Part shown: positions 13,413 through 20,808 of the stretch, in pieces
Numbering within the stretch: position 1 is the first letter of the stretch
Layout of the letters: the number at the start of each line of letters is the position of its first letter
DNA from: JBOGFC01 sp050742155
Lineage (GTDB): Bacteria > Actinomycetota > Acidimicrobiia > Spongiisociales > JALYHC01
Direction: 5' to 3'
NCBI GenBank assembly: GCA_050742155.1
Contig: JBOGFC010000036.1
Coordinates: forward strand, 1 to 21,851
DNA length: 21,851 nucleotides
Position numbers and translations under genes: made by a program
The notes under the pieces: model-generated
The model's input: the letters and a program-made list of their open reading frames with translations, nothing else
Databases searched by the model: none
What the model was told of the DNA's origin: nothing

Positions 13413-13943
13413 TCAGCCCTCCGTCAGGGGGGCTACCGCGAAAGGCACCGAGAAGCGCTCGCACCACACCAGAACGGCCCGATGCCGAGCGGGGTCGAAG
13501 TCGGCGTCCAGCTCGTAGTTCTGGCCTCCCACATTCCCCTTCAGCGGGCCGAGGTTCAGGAAGGTGGTGGGTTGTCCGCCTTGGTAGTCGCTCCCCTCCA
13601 GGAACCAGACCTTGAGGTCCGGCCCGTTCTGGATGTCGGTGTCGTCCTCGAAGCGGAGGGCGTAGCGGTCGCTCTGCCGGTAGACGGCCACCGTTCCGGA
13701 GGCGGTGTGGTCGATACCCCGCCAGCTTCCCCGTAGCACCGCCTCGGGCTCGGCGGCGGTCGTGGTCCCGGGGACCACCGTGGTTCCGGGGGCACCCGTG
13801 GTCTCGGAAGGGGATTCCTCCTCGGCGAAGGCCTCCGAGAGCCCCTCGTCAACCGGATCGTCGAGGAACAGCTTGTCGGGCCGAAAGGCGAGGAAGCCCA
13901 CCACCGCCACCACCAGTCCCAGCCCGATCACCCAGTTGCGCAT
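13413..13943 (-). CDS. Membrane-anchored DM13-domain protein
   Basis: 176 aa. ATG 13943 follows a strong purine-rich ribosome site (GAGGAGAGGA). Residues 3-20 form a signal anchor. Then comes an acidic and Thr/Pro-rich linker (about 25-66) and a DM13 domain (about 68-172): GSWRGIDHTASGTVAVYRQ, NGPDLKVWFLEGSDY and VLVWCERFSVPFAVAPL. Cys161 is the conserved cysteine that has been proposed to take part in redox reactions in DM13 domains. The domain should lie outside the membrane. As first gene before an FAD oxidoreductase it may have an electron-transfer role, though the oxidoreductase has no export signal. Confidence 0.88.
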   Translation of the reverse strand: MRNWVIGLGLVVAVVGFLAFRPDKLFLDDPVDEGLSEAFAEEESPSETTGAPGTTVVPGTTTAAEPEAVLRGSWRGIDHTASGTVAVYRQSDRYALRFEDDTDIQNGPDLKVWFLEGSDYQGGQPTTFLNLGPLKGNVGGQNYELDADFDPARHRAVLVWCERFSVPFAVAPLTEG

Positions 13944-13971
13944 GTCCTCTCCTCTAACGCCGGCGAGCCCC

Positions 13972-14019
13972 TGAAGGTTGCCAGGTCCCGGCCGGCTGCG
14001 GTAGCCTGGCCGTCCTTCA
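13972..14019 (+). promoter_or_regulatory. Promoter of the LysM-M23 gene within a two-tier inverted repeat
   Basis: TTGCCA (13978-13983), an 18-bp gap and TAGCCT (14002-14007) form a plausible sigma70 promoter. It is embedded in nested inverted arms: TGAAGG (13972-13977) with CCTTCA (14014-14019), and GCCAGG (13980-13985) with CCTGGC (14005-14010). The dyad could be an operator; the start would lie near 14014, so it is mostly not transcribed toward the gene. Confidence 0.45.
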
Positions 14020-14055
14020 AGGGGGCCATGCGGGCGGAACCGAGGAGGTTTCGCC

Positions 14056-14976
14056 ATGCGGAGATCGAGGACCACCATCGCCCTCCTCGCCCTGGCCCTG
14101 GCGGCGGCGGCGGGGAGCGCCCCCTACACCGTCCAGCGGGGGGACACCCTCTCTGCCATCGCCCGCCGCAACGGCACCAGCGTGCCGGCCATCGCCTCGG
14201 CCAACGGCATCGCCGACCCCGACCGGATCTACGTCGGCCAGACCCTGGTCATCCCGGGAAGTGCCGAGGACTTCTACATCGTGCAGCGCGGCGACACGCT
14301 GGCCGCCATCGCCCGCGCCCGCGGGACCACCGTCGAGGAGCTGGCTCGGGCGAACGGCATCACCGACCTGAATCGCATCTATGCCGGCACACGGCTCCAA
14401 CTGGCCGCCGCGGCCCTCCTCCCCGCCCCGGCCGCCGAGCACAAGCAGATCCACGTGGTGCGCCCCGGGGAGACCCTCTCGGGCATCGCCCGCCGCTTCG
14501 GGACCACCGCGGCGGCCATCGCCTCGGCCAACGGGATCGCCGACCCGGACCTGATCGCGGTGGACACCCCGCTGAGCGTGCCCTCGACCGGATTCGTCTG
14601 CCCGGTGCCCGGAGCCGGCTTCTTCAATGACTTCGGATTTGCCCGCTCGGCGGGCCGGTTCCACGAGGGAAACGACCTGTTCGCGCCGCACGGCAGCGAG
14701 GTCCTGGCCAGCGTGGGCGGCCACCTGGAGCAACACGAGGGGCCCATCGGCGGCCTGCAGTTCCGCCTGCGAGCCGACGACGGCACCACCTACATCGGCA
14801 CGCACCTCTCGGGCTTCGCCGCCTCCGGACGGGTGGCGGCCGGGCAGGTGATCGGACACGTGGGGGACACCGGCAACGCGGCCGGCTCCCGCCCCCACCT
14901 CCACTTCGAGATCATCCCGGAGAGCGGGGGGCCGATCAACCCCTACCCGCTCCTCGAGGAGGCCTGTCGGCGCTAG
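14056..14976 (+). CDS. Secreted triple-LysM M23 peptidase (cell-wall hydrolase)
   Basis: 306 aa. Signal peptide at 1-22 (Arg-rich start, Leu/Ala core). Three LysM peptidoglycan-binding repeats follow at about 23-67, 73-116 and 132-175, each with (Y/F/H)xVxxGDT/ETLxxIA and a closing SAN/RANGI...DPD-type segment. The M23 domain (about 180-300) keeps the zinc ligands His203 and Asp207 (FHEGND) and His283 in HLHFE, with His250 as expected. It should cleave peptide cross-links in peptidoglycan outside the cell, in growth or division. ATG 14056 follows GAGGAGG. The repeats are close in sequence, suggesting recent duplication. It is divergent from the DM13 gene. Confidence 0.92.
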   Translation: MRRSRTTIALLALALAAAAGSAPYTVQRGDTLSAIARRNGTSVPAIASANGIADPDRIYVGQTLVIPGSAEDFYIVQRGDTLAAIARARGTTVEELARANGITDLNRIYAGTRLQLAAAALLPAPAAEHKQIHVVRPGETLSGIARRFGTTAAAIASANGIADPDLIAVDTPLSVPSTGFVCPVPGAGFFNDFGFARSAGRFHEGNDLFAPHGSEVLASVGGHLEQHEGPIGGLQFRLRADDGTTYIGTHLSGFAASGRVAAGQVIGHVGDTGNAAGSRPHLHFEIIPESGGPINPYPLLEEACRR

Positions 14977-15000
14977 CTCGTGGCATGATGACAAACCTCT

Positions 15001-15051
15001 CGTTCTTGTGACACTTACCCGCTCATGCGGTGGAAAAACGTCACAAGAACG
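15001..15051. repeat. 51-bp palindromic intergenic element
   Basis: CGTTCTTGTGAC (15001-15012) and GTCACAAGAACG (15040-15051) are perfect 12-bp inverted arms. The 27-nt centre contains a second perfect hairpin, CCGC-TCAT-GCGG (15019-15030). It lies 24 bp after the M23 peptidase stop and before the exporter genes. There is no U-tract. It may be a terminator, an operator or a REP-like dispersed element. The 8-mer CGTTCTTG recurs after the last gene at 21830-21837. Confidence 0.6.
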
Positions 15052-15082
15052 CCAAGGCGGCTCCGGCCGGCCGCGACCGTTC

Positions 15083-15088
15083 TACAGT
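15083..15088 (+). promoter_or_regulatory. Possible -10 box of the exporter operon
   Basis: TACAGT lies 11 nt before the exporter ATG (15100), giving a very short leader. No -35 or ribosome site is evident, so this rests on the -10 match and position only. Confidence 0.3.
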
Positions 15089-15099
15089 CGGGGTCCCCG

Positions 15100-16896
15100 A
15101 TGACCTATCCCGCTTCTCGTTCGCTGCGCTCCATCGTGGGCGGAGGCTTCCGCCTCATCGCCCGCTACGTGCGCGCCCACCCGGTCGCCTACGGGCTGGG
15201 GGCCACCGGCGCCGCCCTGTTCGCCGCCGCCATCGTCGCCTCGGCGGTGGTGGTGGGCAGGATCACCGACTCGCTCATCCTGCCGGTCTTGGAGCGGGGC
15301 GAGCCGATCCAGGGGCGCCTCTGGCCGGCGGTGGCGGCGGTGCTGGGGGTGGCGCTCTGGAAGGCAGCCGGCATCACCCTGCGGCGCACCGGGGCCGGCT
15401 GGCTGCAGGCCCGCACCGAGGCCGACCTGCGCACCCGGCTGATCGAGCACCAGCTCGAGCTGGAGATGGGCTGGTTCGCCGAACAGGCCACCGGCGATCT
15501 GCTCTCGGTGTCCGATACCGATGCCGCTCAGGCCACCCACGTGCTCGGCCCGCTCCCCTACGCCACCGGGGCCTCCCTCCTGCTGGTGGGCACCATGGTG
15601 ATGATCGCCCTGCTCGACCCCTGGCTGGGGGCCGCCACCGCCGCCGGGCTGCTCGTCATCATGGCCACCGATCTGGGCACCATCTGGCGCATCTTCCGGG
15701 TCTTCGAGGAGGTGCAGAGGAGGCGGGGCAAGGTGGCGGCGGTGGGCCACGAGGCCTTCGACGGGGCGCTCACCATCAAGGCGCTGGGCAGGGAGGATTT
15801 CGTCACCGAGCGCTTCCGGGACGTCTCGGAGAACCTGCGCGACGAGCTCGTCCGCCTGGGCCGGGTAGCCGGGAACTTCCGGCCGATCGTGGAGAGCCTG
15901 CCGGCGGTCACCACCGTCGGGATGGTCCTCCTCGGGGCGGTGCGAATCCGGGACGGGGCGATCACCCCCGGGGATCTGATCACGGTGGCCTACCTCTTCT
16001 CGCTGCTGACCATCCCGGTGCGGCTGATCGCCTACATGCTCTGGGACCTCACCGAGAGCCTGGCCGGGTGGGACCGGGTGGCGGCCGTGCTGGCCGTCGA
16101 CCGACGGATCGCCTACGGGGACCTGGCCGCCCAGGCGGACGGCTCCGGGGCGGCGGTGGAGGGCGAGGCGGTCGGCTTCGCCTATCTCCCCGAGCTGCCG
16201 GTGCTGGACGGCGTGCAGCTCGACGTGCCGGCCGGCCGCACCGTGGCGGTGGTGGGCCCCACCGCCTCCGGCAAGTCCACCCTGGCCCGCCTGCTGGCGC
16301 GTCTGTGGGACCCGGCCTCCGGGCGCATCCTCCTCGACGGGCGGGACCTGCGCCGCTTCGCCCCCGGTGCCCTCCCCGGCGAGGTGGCCTACGTAGCCCA
16401 GGAAGCCTTCCTCTTCGATGACACGGTGAAGGGCAACATCACCCTGGGGCGGGACTTCACCCACCCCGAGGTGGAGGAGGCCGCCCGCCTGGCGGGGGCG
16501 GAGGACTTCATCGCCGACCTCCCCGACGGCTACGCCACCCGGATCGGCGAGCGGGGCGTCACCCTGTCGGGGGGCCAGCGCCAGCGGCTGGCCCTGGCTC
16601 GGGCGCTGGTGCGCCGTCCCCGGCTGCTGGTGCTGGACGACGCCACCTCGGCGGTCGATCCCTCGGTGGAGGGGGAGATCCTGAAAGGCCTCAAGTCGGC
16701 CCGGCTTCCCTCCACCGTGGTCTTGGTGGCCCACCGCCCGGCCTCGATCGTCCTGGCCGACGAGGTCGTGTTCATCGAGCACGGACGGGTGGCCGGACAC
16801 GGCCGGCACGAGGATCTGCTCGCCGAGGTGCCCGGCTATGTCCGGTTGCTGCGCGCCTACGAGGAGGACGCCGCCGCCCGGAGGGAGGCCTCGTGA
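15100..16896 (+). CDS. ABC exporter half-transporter with degenerate catalytic residue
   Basis: 598 aa: transmembrane domain (about 15-325, six helices) fused to an ATPase (about 350-590). Walker A GPTASGKS (386-393), Q-loop VAQEAFLFDD (432-441), perfect signature LSGGQ (489-493) and switch His545 are present. In Walker B (LLVLDDATSAVD) the catalytic Glu is replaced by Asp514, as in the degenerate subunit of heterodimeric exporters. It pairs with the next gene, whose start overlaps its stop (GTGA). The substrate is unknown; lipids, peptides or drugs are typical. ATG 15100 is preferred over an ATG at 15025 that lies inside the palindromic element. Confidence 0.93.
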   Translation: MTYPASRSLRSIVGGGFRLIARYVRAHPVAYGLGATGAALFAAAIVASAVVVGRITDSLILPVLERGEPIQGRLWPAVAAVLGVALWKAAGITLRRTGAGWLQARTEADLRTRLIEHQLELEMGWFAEQATGDLLSVSDTDAAQATHVLGPLPYATGASLLLVGTMVMIALLDPWLGAATAAGLLVIMATDLGTIWRIFRVFEEVQRRRGKVAAVGHEAFDGALTIKALGREDFVTERFRDVSENLRDELVRLGRVAGNFRPIVESLPAVTTVGMVLLGAVRIRDGAITPGDLITVAYLFSLLTIPVRLIAYMLWDLTESLAGWDRVAAVLAVDRRIAYGDLAAQADGSGAAVEGEAVGFAYLPELPVLDGVQLDVPAGRTVAVVGPTASGKSTLARLLARLWDPASGRILLDGRDLRRFAPGALPGEVAYVAQEAFLFDDTVKGNITLGRDFTHPEVEEAARLAGAEDFIADLPDGYATRIGERGVTLSGGQRQRLALARALVRRPRLLVLDDATSAVDPSVEGEILKGLKSARLPSTVVLVAHRPASIVLADEVVFIEHGRVAGHGRHEDLLAEVPGYVRLLRAYEEDAAARREAS

Positions 16897-18641
16897 CCTC
16901 CCGCTCCACCCTCAGCGTGCTGCGCCGGGCCGGCCGGGAGGCGCCCGTCCTGTGGCGGGGGTTCGGCCTGACGCTCCTCCTGGCCATGGCCGGCACCGCC
17001 TTCCAGGTCGTCGTGCCCATCCTGGTCCAGCAGATCGTGGACCACGAGATCCTGGGGGCGGGCGGGGTGGACGTGGCCGGGGTGGCGCGGCGCGGGGCGG
17101 CGGCCCTGGCCGCCATGGTCCTGGCGGTGCTGGCCGGACGGGTGGCCATCATCCGGCTGGCCGCTTCGGCTGCTCAGGGCCTCTCCGACCTGCGGGTGAA
17201 GACCTTCCGGCACCTGCATGCCCTGGGCATCCTCCACCTGGAGGCGGAGCGGCGGGGGGCGATGGTGGCCCGGGTGACCTCCGATGTGGCCAAGATCCAG
17301 GACTTCGTCGACTGGGGCGGGGTGGGGCTGGTGATCGGGTCCTCCCAAGTGGTGCTGGCCATCGGCGCTATGGTCGTCTACGAGTGGCGGCTGGCCCTGC
17401 TGGTGGTGGCCGGGGTGGCCGTCTACGCCGGACTCCTGGCCTGGTTCCAGCGCATCCTGGCCCGGGCCCACGACCAGGTGCGGGCCCGGGCGGCCGACAG
17501 CCTGGCCGCCGTGGGCGAGACCATCTCCGGGCTGCCCGTGGTGCGGGCCTACGGGGCGGAGCGGACCATGCTGGCACGGGTGCGGACCGCCCTCGCCCAC
17601 CAGATGGGGGCCGAGTTCCGCACCGCCCGCCTGGGAGCCGCCCTCTTCTCCACCGCCGACGTCTTCGCCGGGGTCATCACCGCGGCGGTGATCGTGGCCG
17701 GGGTCCTGCTGGGCGGGATCTCGGCCGGGACCCTGCTGGCCTTTCTCTTCCTGGTCAACCTGCTGGTCGATCCGGTCCAGACCCTGGTGGAGATCGTCGA
17801 CGTGGCCCAGGCGGCCGCCGCCGGGATGCGGCGCATCCTGGCCGCCCTCGACACCCCCATCGAGCTGCCCGACCCCCCCGACGGCCATCCCCTGCCCCGC
17901 CGGGGGCTGGACGTGCGGTTCGACCGGGTCCGCTTCCGCTACCCGAGCGGCGGGGAGGCTCTGGCGGCGGTGGAGGTGCTCGTCCCGGCCGGGCGCCGCG
18001 TGGCGGTGGTGGGCGAGACCGGCTCCGGGAAGACCACCTTCGCCAAGCTGGCGGTGCGCCTGCTCGACCCGCTGGAGGGGCGAATCGAGGTGGGCGGGGT
18101 CCCGGTGAACCGGGTGCGCTTCGCCTCCCTGCGGGAGCGGGTGGCCTTCGTCCCTCAGGACGGGTTTCTCTTCGACACCACGGTGGCCGAGAACGTCCGT
18201 TACGGCCGGCCCGAGGCCACCGAGGCCGAGGTGCGGGCGGCCTTCGCCGAGCTGGGGTTGGAGGAATGGCTCGACGGGCTCCCCGCCGGGATCCACACCG
18301 AGGTGGGGGAACGGGGGGCCAACCTGTCCGCCGGGGAACGCCAGCTGGTGGCGCTGGTGCGGGCCTGGATCGCCGATCCGGGGCTGCTGGTGCTCGATGA
18401 GGCCACCTCGGCGGTCGACCCGGCCCTCGAGGTGCAGCTCCGCCGGGCCATCGAGCGGCTCACCGAGGGCCGCACCTCCATCACCATCGCCCACCGGCTC
18501 TCCACCGCCGAGGCGGCCGAGGAGGTGCTGGTCTTCCAGGCCGGTCGCCTGGTCGAGCGGGGACCGCACCACGAGCTCCTGGTGGCCGGCGGAGAGTACG
18601 CCCGGCTCTATGCCGACTGGACGGTGGGCGTCACCTCCTGA
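16893..18641 (+). CDS. ABC exporter half-transporter, partner subunit with catalytic Glu
   Basis: 582 aa from GTG 16893 behind GGAGG, overlapping the previous stop by 4 nt. Transmembrane domain about 20-310, ATPase about 338-580. Walker A GETGSGKT (374-381), Q-loop VPQDGFLFDTT, Walker B LLVLDE with catalytic Glu503, and switch His534 (TIAHRLSTA) are standard. The signature is altered to LSAGE (478-482) instead of LSGGQ. In the dimer this weak signature faces the Asp-containing Walker B of the partner, so one ATP site is doubly degenerate and the other is consensus, as in TM287/288- and BmrCD-type exporters. It ends 7 bp from the convergent dps stop. Confidence 0.93.
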   Translation: MTSRSTLSVLRRAGREAPVLWRGFGLTLLLAMAGTAFQVVVPILVQQIVDHEILGAGGVDVAGVARRGAAALAAMVLAVLAGRVAIIRLAASAAQGLSDLRVKTFRHLHALGILHLEAERRGAMVARVTSDVAKIQDFVDWGGVGLVIGSSQVVLAIGAMVVYEWRLALLVVAGVAVYAGLLAWFQRILARAHDQVRARAADSLAAVGETISGLPVVRAYGAERTMLARVRTALAHQMGAEFRTARLGAALFSTADVFAGVITAAVIVAGVLLGGISAGTLLAFLFLVNLLVDPVQTLVEIVDVAQAAAAGMRRILAALDTPIELPDPPDGHPLPRRGLDVRFDRVRFRYPSGGEALAAVEVLVPAGRRVAVVGETGSGKTTFAKLAVRLLDPLEGRIEVGGVPVNRVRFASLRERVAFVPQDGFLFDTTVAENVRYGRPEATEAEVRAAFAELGLEEWLDGLPAGIHTEVGERGANLSAGERQLVALVRAWIADPGLLVLDEATSAVDPALEVQLRRAIERLTEGRTSITIAHRLSTAEAAEEVLVFQAGRLVERGPHHELLVAGGEYARLYADWTVGVTS

Positions 18642-18648
18642 CCACAGA

Positions 18649-19110
18649 TCACGCCAACTGGGCCCGGACCATCCACAGCTGCTTCTCGAGGCCCTCCGCG
18701 ATCTCGATGAGCAGGTCCTGAGAGACCAGATCGACCCCCCCCAAGTGCTCGAGCCGCGGTCGGATTCTGGCGGCGGCTGCGCCGAGCCGCTCCGAGAACA
18801 GCTCGAGGACCTGCCGATCGGCCAGGGCGTCGGCGGAAAGCTCGGAGAGCGGCGAGTCCTCCGCCACCGTTCGAGCCCGGCCGTCCGGTGCGACCCCGAT
18901 GGCGGCCATCCGCTCGGCGACCTGGTCGGTCCACGCCCGGTACTCGTCCACCATCTCGTCCAGCTGGAGATGGAGGGGCCGGAAGCCGGGACCGGTCACG
19001 TTCCAGTGGGCTTGCTTGCCCTGCAGCGTCAGGTCGAGCAGCTCCACCAGGGTGGACTGCAGCTCGACGCCCACCTCCTTGCGGGCTGCCTCTGCCAGTG
19101 ATGCGGCCAT
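18649..19110 (-). CDS. dps: Dps-family ferroxidase/mini-ferritin
   Basis: 153 aa. The Dps core signature KQAHWNVTGPGFRPLHLQLDEM is followed by DQVAERM. All five E. coli Dps ferroxidase positions map exactly by spacing: His35, His47, Asp51, Asp62 and Glu66. The protein should form a dodecamer oxidising and storing iron with peroxide, protecting DNA. The N-terminus is short and lacks a Lys-rich DNA-binding tail, so DNA binding is uncertain. ATG 19110 follows GAGGAGG. It converges with the ABC exporter genes and is divergent from the ADP-ribosylglycohydrolase gene. Non-coding 19111-19256 between them holds the hairpin CCGGGG-TCCGG-CCCCGG. Confidence 0.95.
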   Translation of the reverse strand: MAASLAEAARKEVGVELQSTLVELLDLTLQGKQAHWNVTGPGFRPLHLQLDEMVDEYRAWTDQVAERMAAIGVAPDGRARTVAEDSPLSELSADALADRQVLELFSERLGAAAARIRPRLEHLGGVDLVSQDLLIEIAEGLEKQLWMVRAQLA

Positions 19111-19243
19111 GGAAACCTCCTCGGCTCGCTGACTACTTCCTTCTTCTTGCCAACCCTAACCGAGGGGAGAGCTTCTTGGCCTCCCGGCCCGGGGTCCGGC
19201 CCCGGATCGGCTCCCTCGGCCTCTCCCGGCTGACATCTCTCGG

Positions 19244-19249
19244 TAGAGT
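19244..19249 (+). promoter_or_regulatory. -10 box for leaderless ADP-ribosylglycohydrolase transcript
   Basis: TAGAGT is followed after 7 nt by GTG 19257, with no ribosome site between. This fits a message that starts at the start codon and supports GTG 19257 as the start. No -35 at normal spacing was seen. Confidence 0.45.
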
Positions 19250-19256
19250 CGGGTCC

Positions 19257-20219
19257 GTGGGGGTGGCCGAACTCGTAGACCGGGCATACGTCGCGGATCC
19301 CGGCGGGCTGGAGAGCCGGTTCCAGGGGACCCTGCTGGGCCTGGCGGTGGGAAATCTCCTGGGCCTCCCCGTGGAGGGGGTGCCTGCCGAGGCGATCCGT
19401 GACCTCTATCCCGAGGGCGTCCGGGAGATCGAAGCCTTTGTCGCTCGCCCACCCTGGGACGACGATCTCGCCCAGGCGGCCGCCCTGGCCGAGCTGCTGG
19501 TGGCCGGCGCCTTCACCCTCGAAGCCTGGGGGGAGCGGCTGGTCCGCTGGTGGCGGGAGAACGGCCGGGGCGCGGGGATGCTCACGCGGCTGGTCATCGA
19601 GGAGTTGCAATTGGGCACGCGGGCCACCGAAGCCTCCCGCCTCGTCTGGGAGCGGTCCGGCCGCCAGGCGGCCGGAAACGGGGCGGTCATGCGCTGCGCC
19701 CCGGTGGCCCTGCGCTGGCGGGGGGACGGCGCCCGGCTGGTGGAAGCGGCCCGCCTCAGCGCCCTGGCCACGCACTACGACCCCCGCTGCGTCTGGTCGA
19801 CGGTGGCCACGCTGGCCGCCATCGCCCACGCTCTCTCCGGCGTACCGGTCGAGCTGGAAGAGCTGGCCGAGGCGCTAGCCCAAGACGGCGCCCCGCCTGA
19901 ATGCGTGCGGGCGGTGGAGGCGGTCTGGGGATCGATCCCGGGCGACCTCGACCTCGACGGCCCGGACATGGGCTACACGCTCAAGGCCATGCAGGTGGGG
20001 CTGTGGTGCCTCCAGGAGCCTCCGGCCTTCGAGGAAGGGATGGTGGAGGTGGTCTCCGCCGGTGGAGACACCGACACCAACGGGGCCGTGGCCGGGGCGG
20101 TGCTCGGGGCGCGCTTCGGCCTGGAGGCCATCCCGGCCCGCTGGCTGGCAGCCATCCCGGACCGTCGGCAGCTCGAGGAGCTGAGCGCCCGGCTCCTGGC
20201 TCTCGAGCGGGGAGCCTGA
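19257..20219 (+). CDS. ADP-ribosylglycohydrolase-family protein
   Basis: 320 aa from GTG 19257 (GTG 19263 is an alternative). Family landmarks in order: RFQGTLLGLAVGNLLGLPVEG (21-41), PPWDDDLAQ (65-73), GNGAVMRCAPVAL (140-152) and GGDTDTNGAVAGAVLGARFG (269-288). Aspartates 68-70, 271 and 273 should hold the two magnesium ions of the active site. Such enzymes remove ADP-ribose from proteins or small molecules; some act as de-ADP-ribosylating regulators. Deviations: the usual VGDALG is VGNLLG, and the usual DDT is DDD. These could shift specificity. It leads a rightward gene run with an HhH-GPD protein, a nitroreductase and a kinase-like protein. The target is unknown. Confidence 0.88.
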   Translation: MGVAELVDRAYVADPGGLESRFQGTLLGLAVGNLLGLPVEGVPAEAIRDLYPEGVREIEAFVARPPWDDDLAQAAALAELLVAGAFTLEAWGERLVRWWRENGRGAGMLTRLVIEELQLGTRATEASRLVWERSGRQAAGNGAVMRCAPVALRWRGDGARLVEAARLSALATHYDPRCVWSTVATLAAIAHALSGVPVELEELAEALAQDGAPPECVRAVEAVWGSIPGDLDLDGPDMGYTLKAMQVGLWCLQEPPAFEEGMVEVVSAGGDTDTNGAVAGAVLGARFGLEAIPARWLAAIPDRRQLEELSARLLALERGA

Positions 20220-20244
20220 GGGATCATCACCGAGGACACGTGGC

Positions 20245-20250
20245 TACGGT
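20245..20250 (+). promoter_or_regulatory. Possible -10 box before HhH-GPD gene
   Basis: TACGGT is 9 nt before ATG 20260, followed by a G-run (GGGGGG) that could also serve as a weak ribosome site. This would be an internal promoter in the 40-bp gap. The evidence is weak. Confidence 0.25.
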
Positions 20251-20259
20251 GGGGGGATC

Positions 20260-20808
20260 ATGACCGGACCTGAATCCCTGCCCTGGACCGAGTCCGCGGA
20301 GGCCAACCGCCTTCTGGCCGAGAACCCCCTCGCCCTGCTGATCGGCATGCTGCTCGACCAGCAGTTCCCCATGGAGAGAGCCTTTGCCGGACCCTACCTG
20401 CTGAGCCGGCGGCTGGAGCGGGAGCCGAGCGCCGCCGGGCTGGCCGCCGAGGATCCCGCCCGCCTGGAAGAAGCCTTCCGGGGGCCGCCGGCCTTGCACC
20501 GCTACCCGGCCTCGATGGCCAAGCGCACCCAGGAGCTGGCGATCCACCTGGTGGAGCACTACACAGGAGACCCCGCGCGCCTCTGGGCGACCGCCCCCGA
20601 CGGTGCCGAGCTCTACCGCCGCCTCCGGGAGCTGCCCGGCTTCGGGGAGGCCAAGGCCCGCATCTTCGTGGGTGTGCTCGGCAAGCGGCTCGGCATCCAG
20701 CCCCCCGGCTGGGAGCAGCAGGCGGCCGACTGGCCCTCCATCGCCGACGTGGCCAGCTTCGACGACATCGAGCAGCTGCGCGAACAGAAGCGGGCAGCCA
20801 AGCGGTGA
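20260..20808 (+). CDS. Uncharacterised HhH-GPD-family (base-excision-repair-like) protein
   Basis: 182 aa, matching a conserved actinobacterial family annotated as HhH-GPD-type. The N-terminal part has LLIGMLLDQQFPMERAF (26-42), a strongly conserved phrase. The helix-hairpin-helix LRELPGFGEAKARIFVGVLG (122-141) should contact DNA backbone. The classical glycosylase would have an aspartate about 14 residues later (as in VDTHV), but here the sequence reads KRLGIQPPGW, so catalysis by the standard mechanism is doubtful. It may bind damaged DNA or use another residue. The stop overlaps the nitroreductase start (GTGA), so the two are translationally coupled. Confidence 0.85.
   Translation: MTGPESLPWTESAEANRLLAENPLALLIGMLLDQQFPMERAFAGPYLLSRRLEREPSAAGLAAEDPARLEEAFRGPPALHRYPASMAKRTQELAIHLVEHYTGDPARLWATAPDGAELYRRLRELPGFGEAKARIFVGVLGKRLGIQPPGWEQQAADWPSIADVASFDDIEQLREQKRAAKR

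Noticed and set aside
13944..14055. c-di-AMP (ydaO-type) riboswitch before the LysM-M23 gene
   Set aside because: Such riboswitches often precede actinobacterial wall hydrolases, but the 112-bp region is too short and lacks the conserved core motifs.
14122..14577. Tandem nucleotide repeats suggesting a repeat array
   Set aside because: The repetition is explained by three LysM protein repeats in the coding sequence.
15025..15099. Earlier ATG for the first exporter gene
   Set aside because: It lies inside the palindromic element and adds 25 basic, non-conserved residues.
15082..16809. Long open frames antisense to the two ABC exporter genes (also 16857-18572)
   Set aside because: They mirror GC-rich coding DNA, have low-complexity Gly/His/Gln/Pro composition and no recognisable domain, while the plus-strand frames carry complete ABC motifs.
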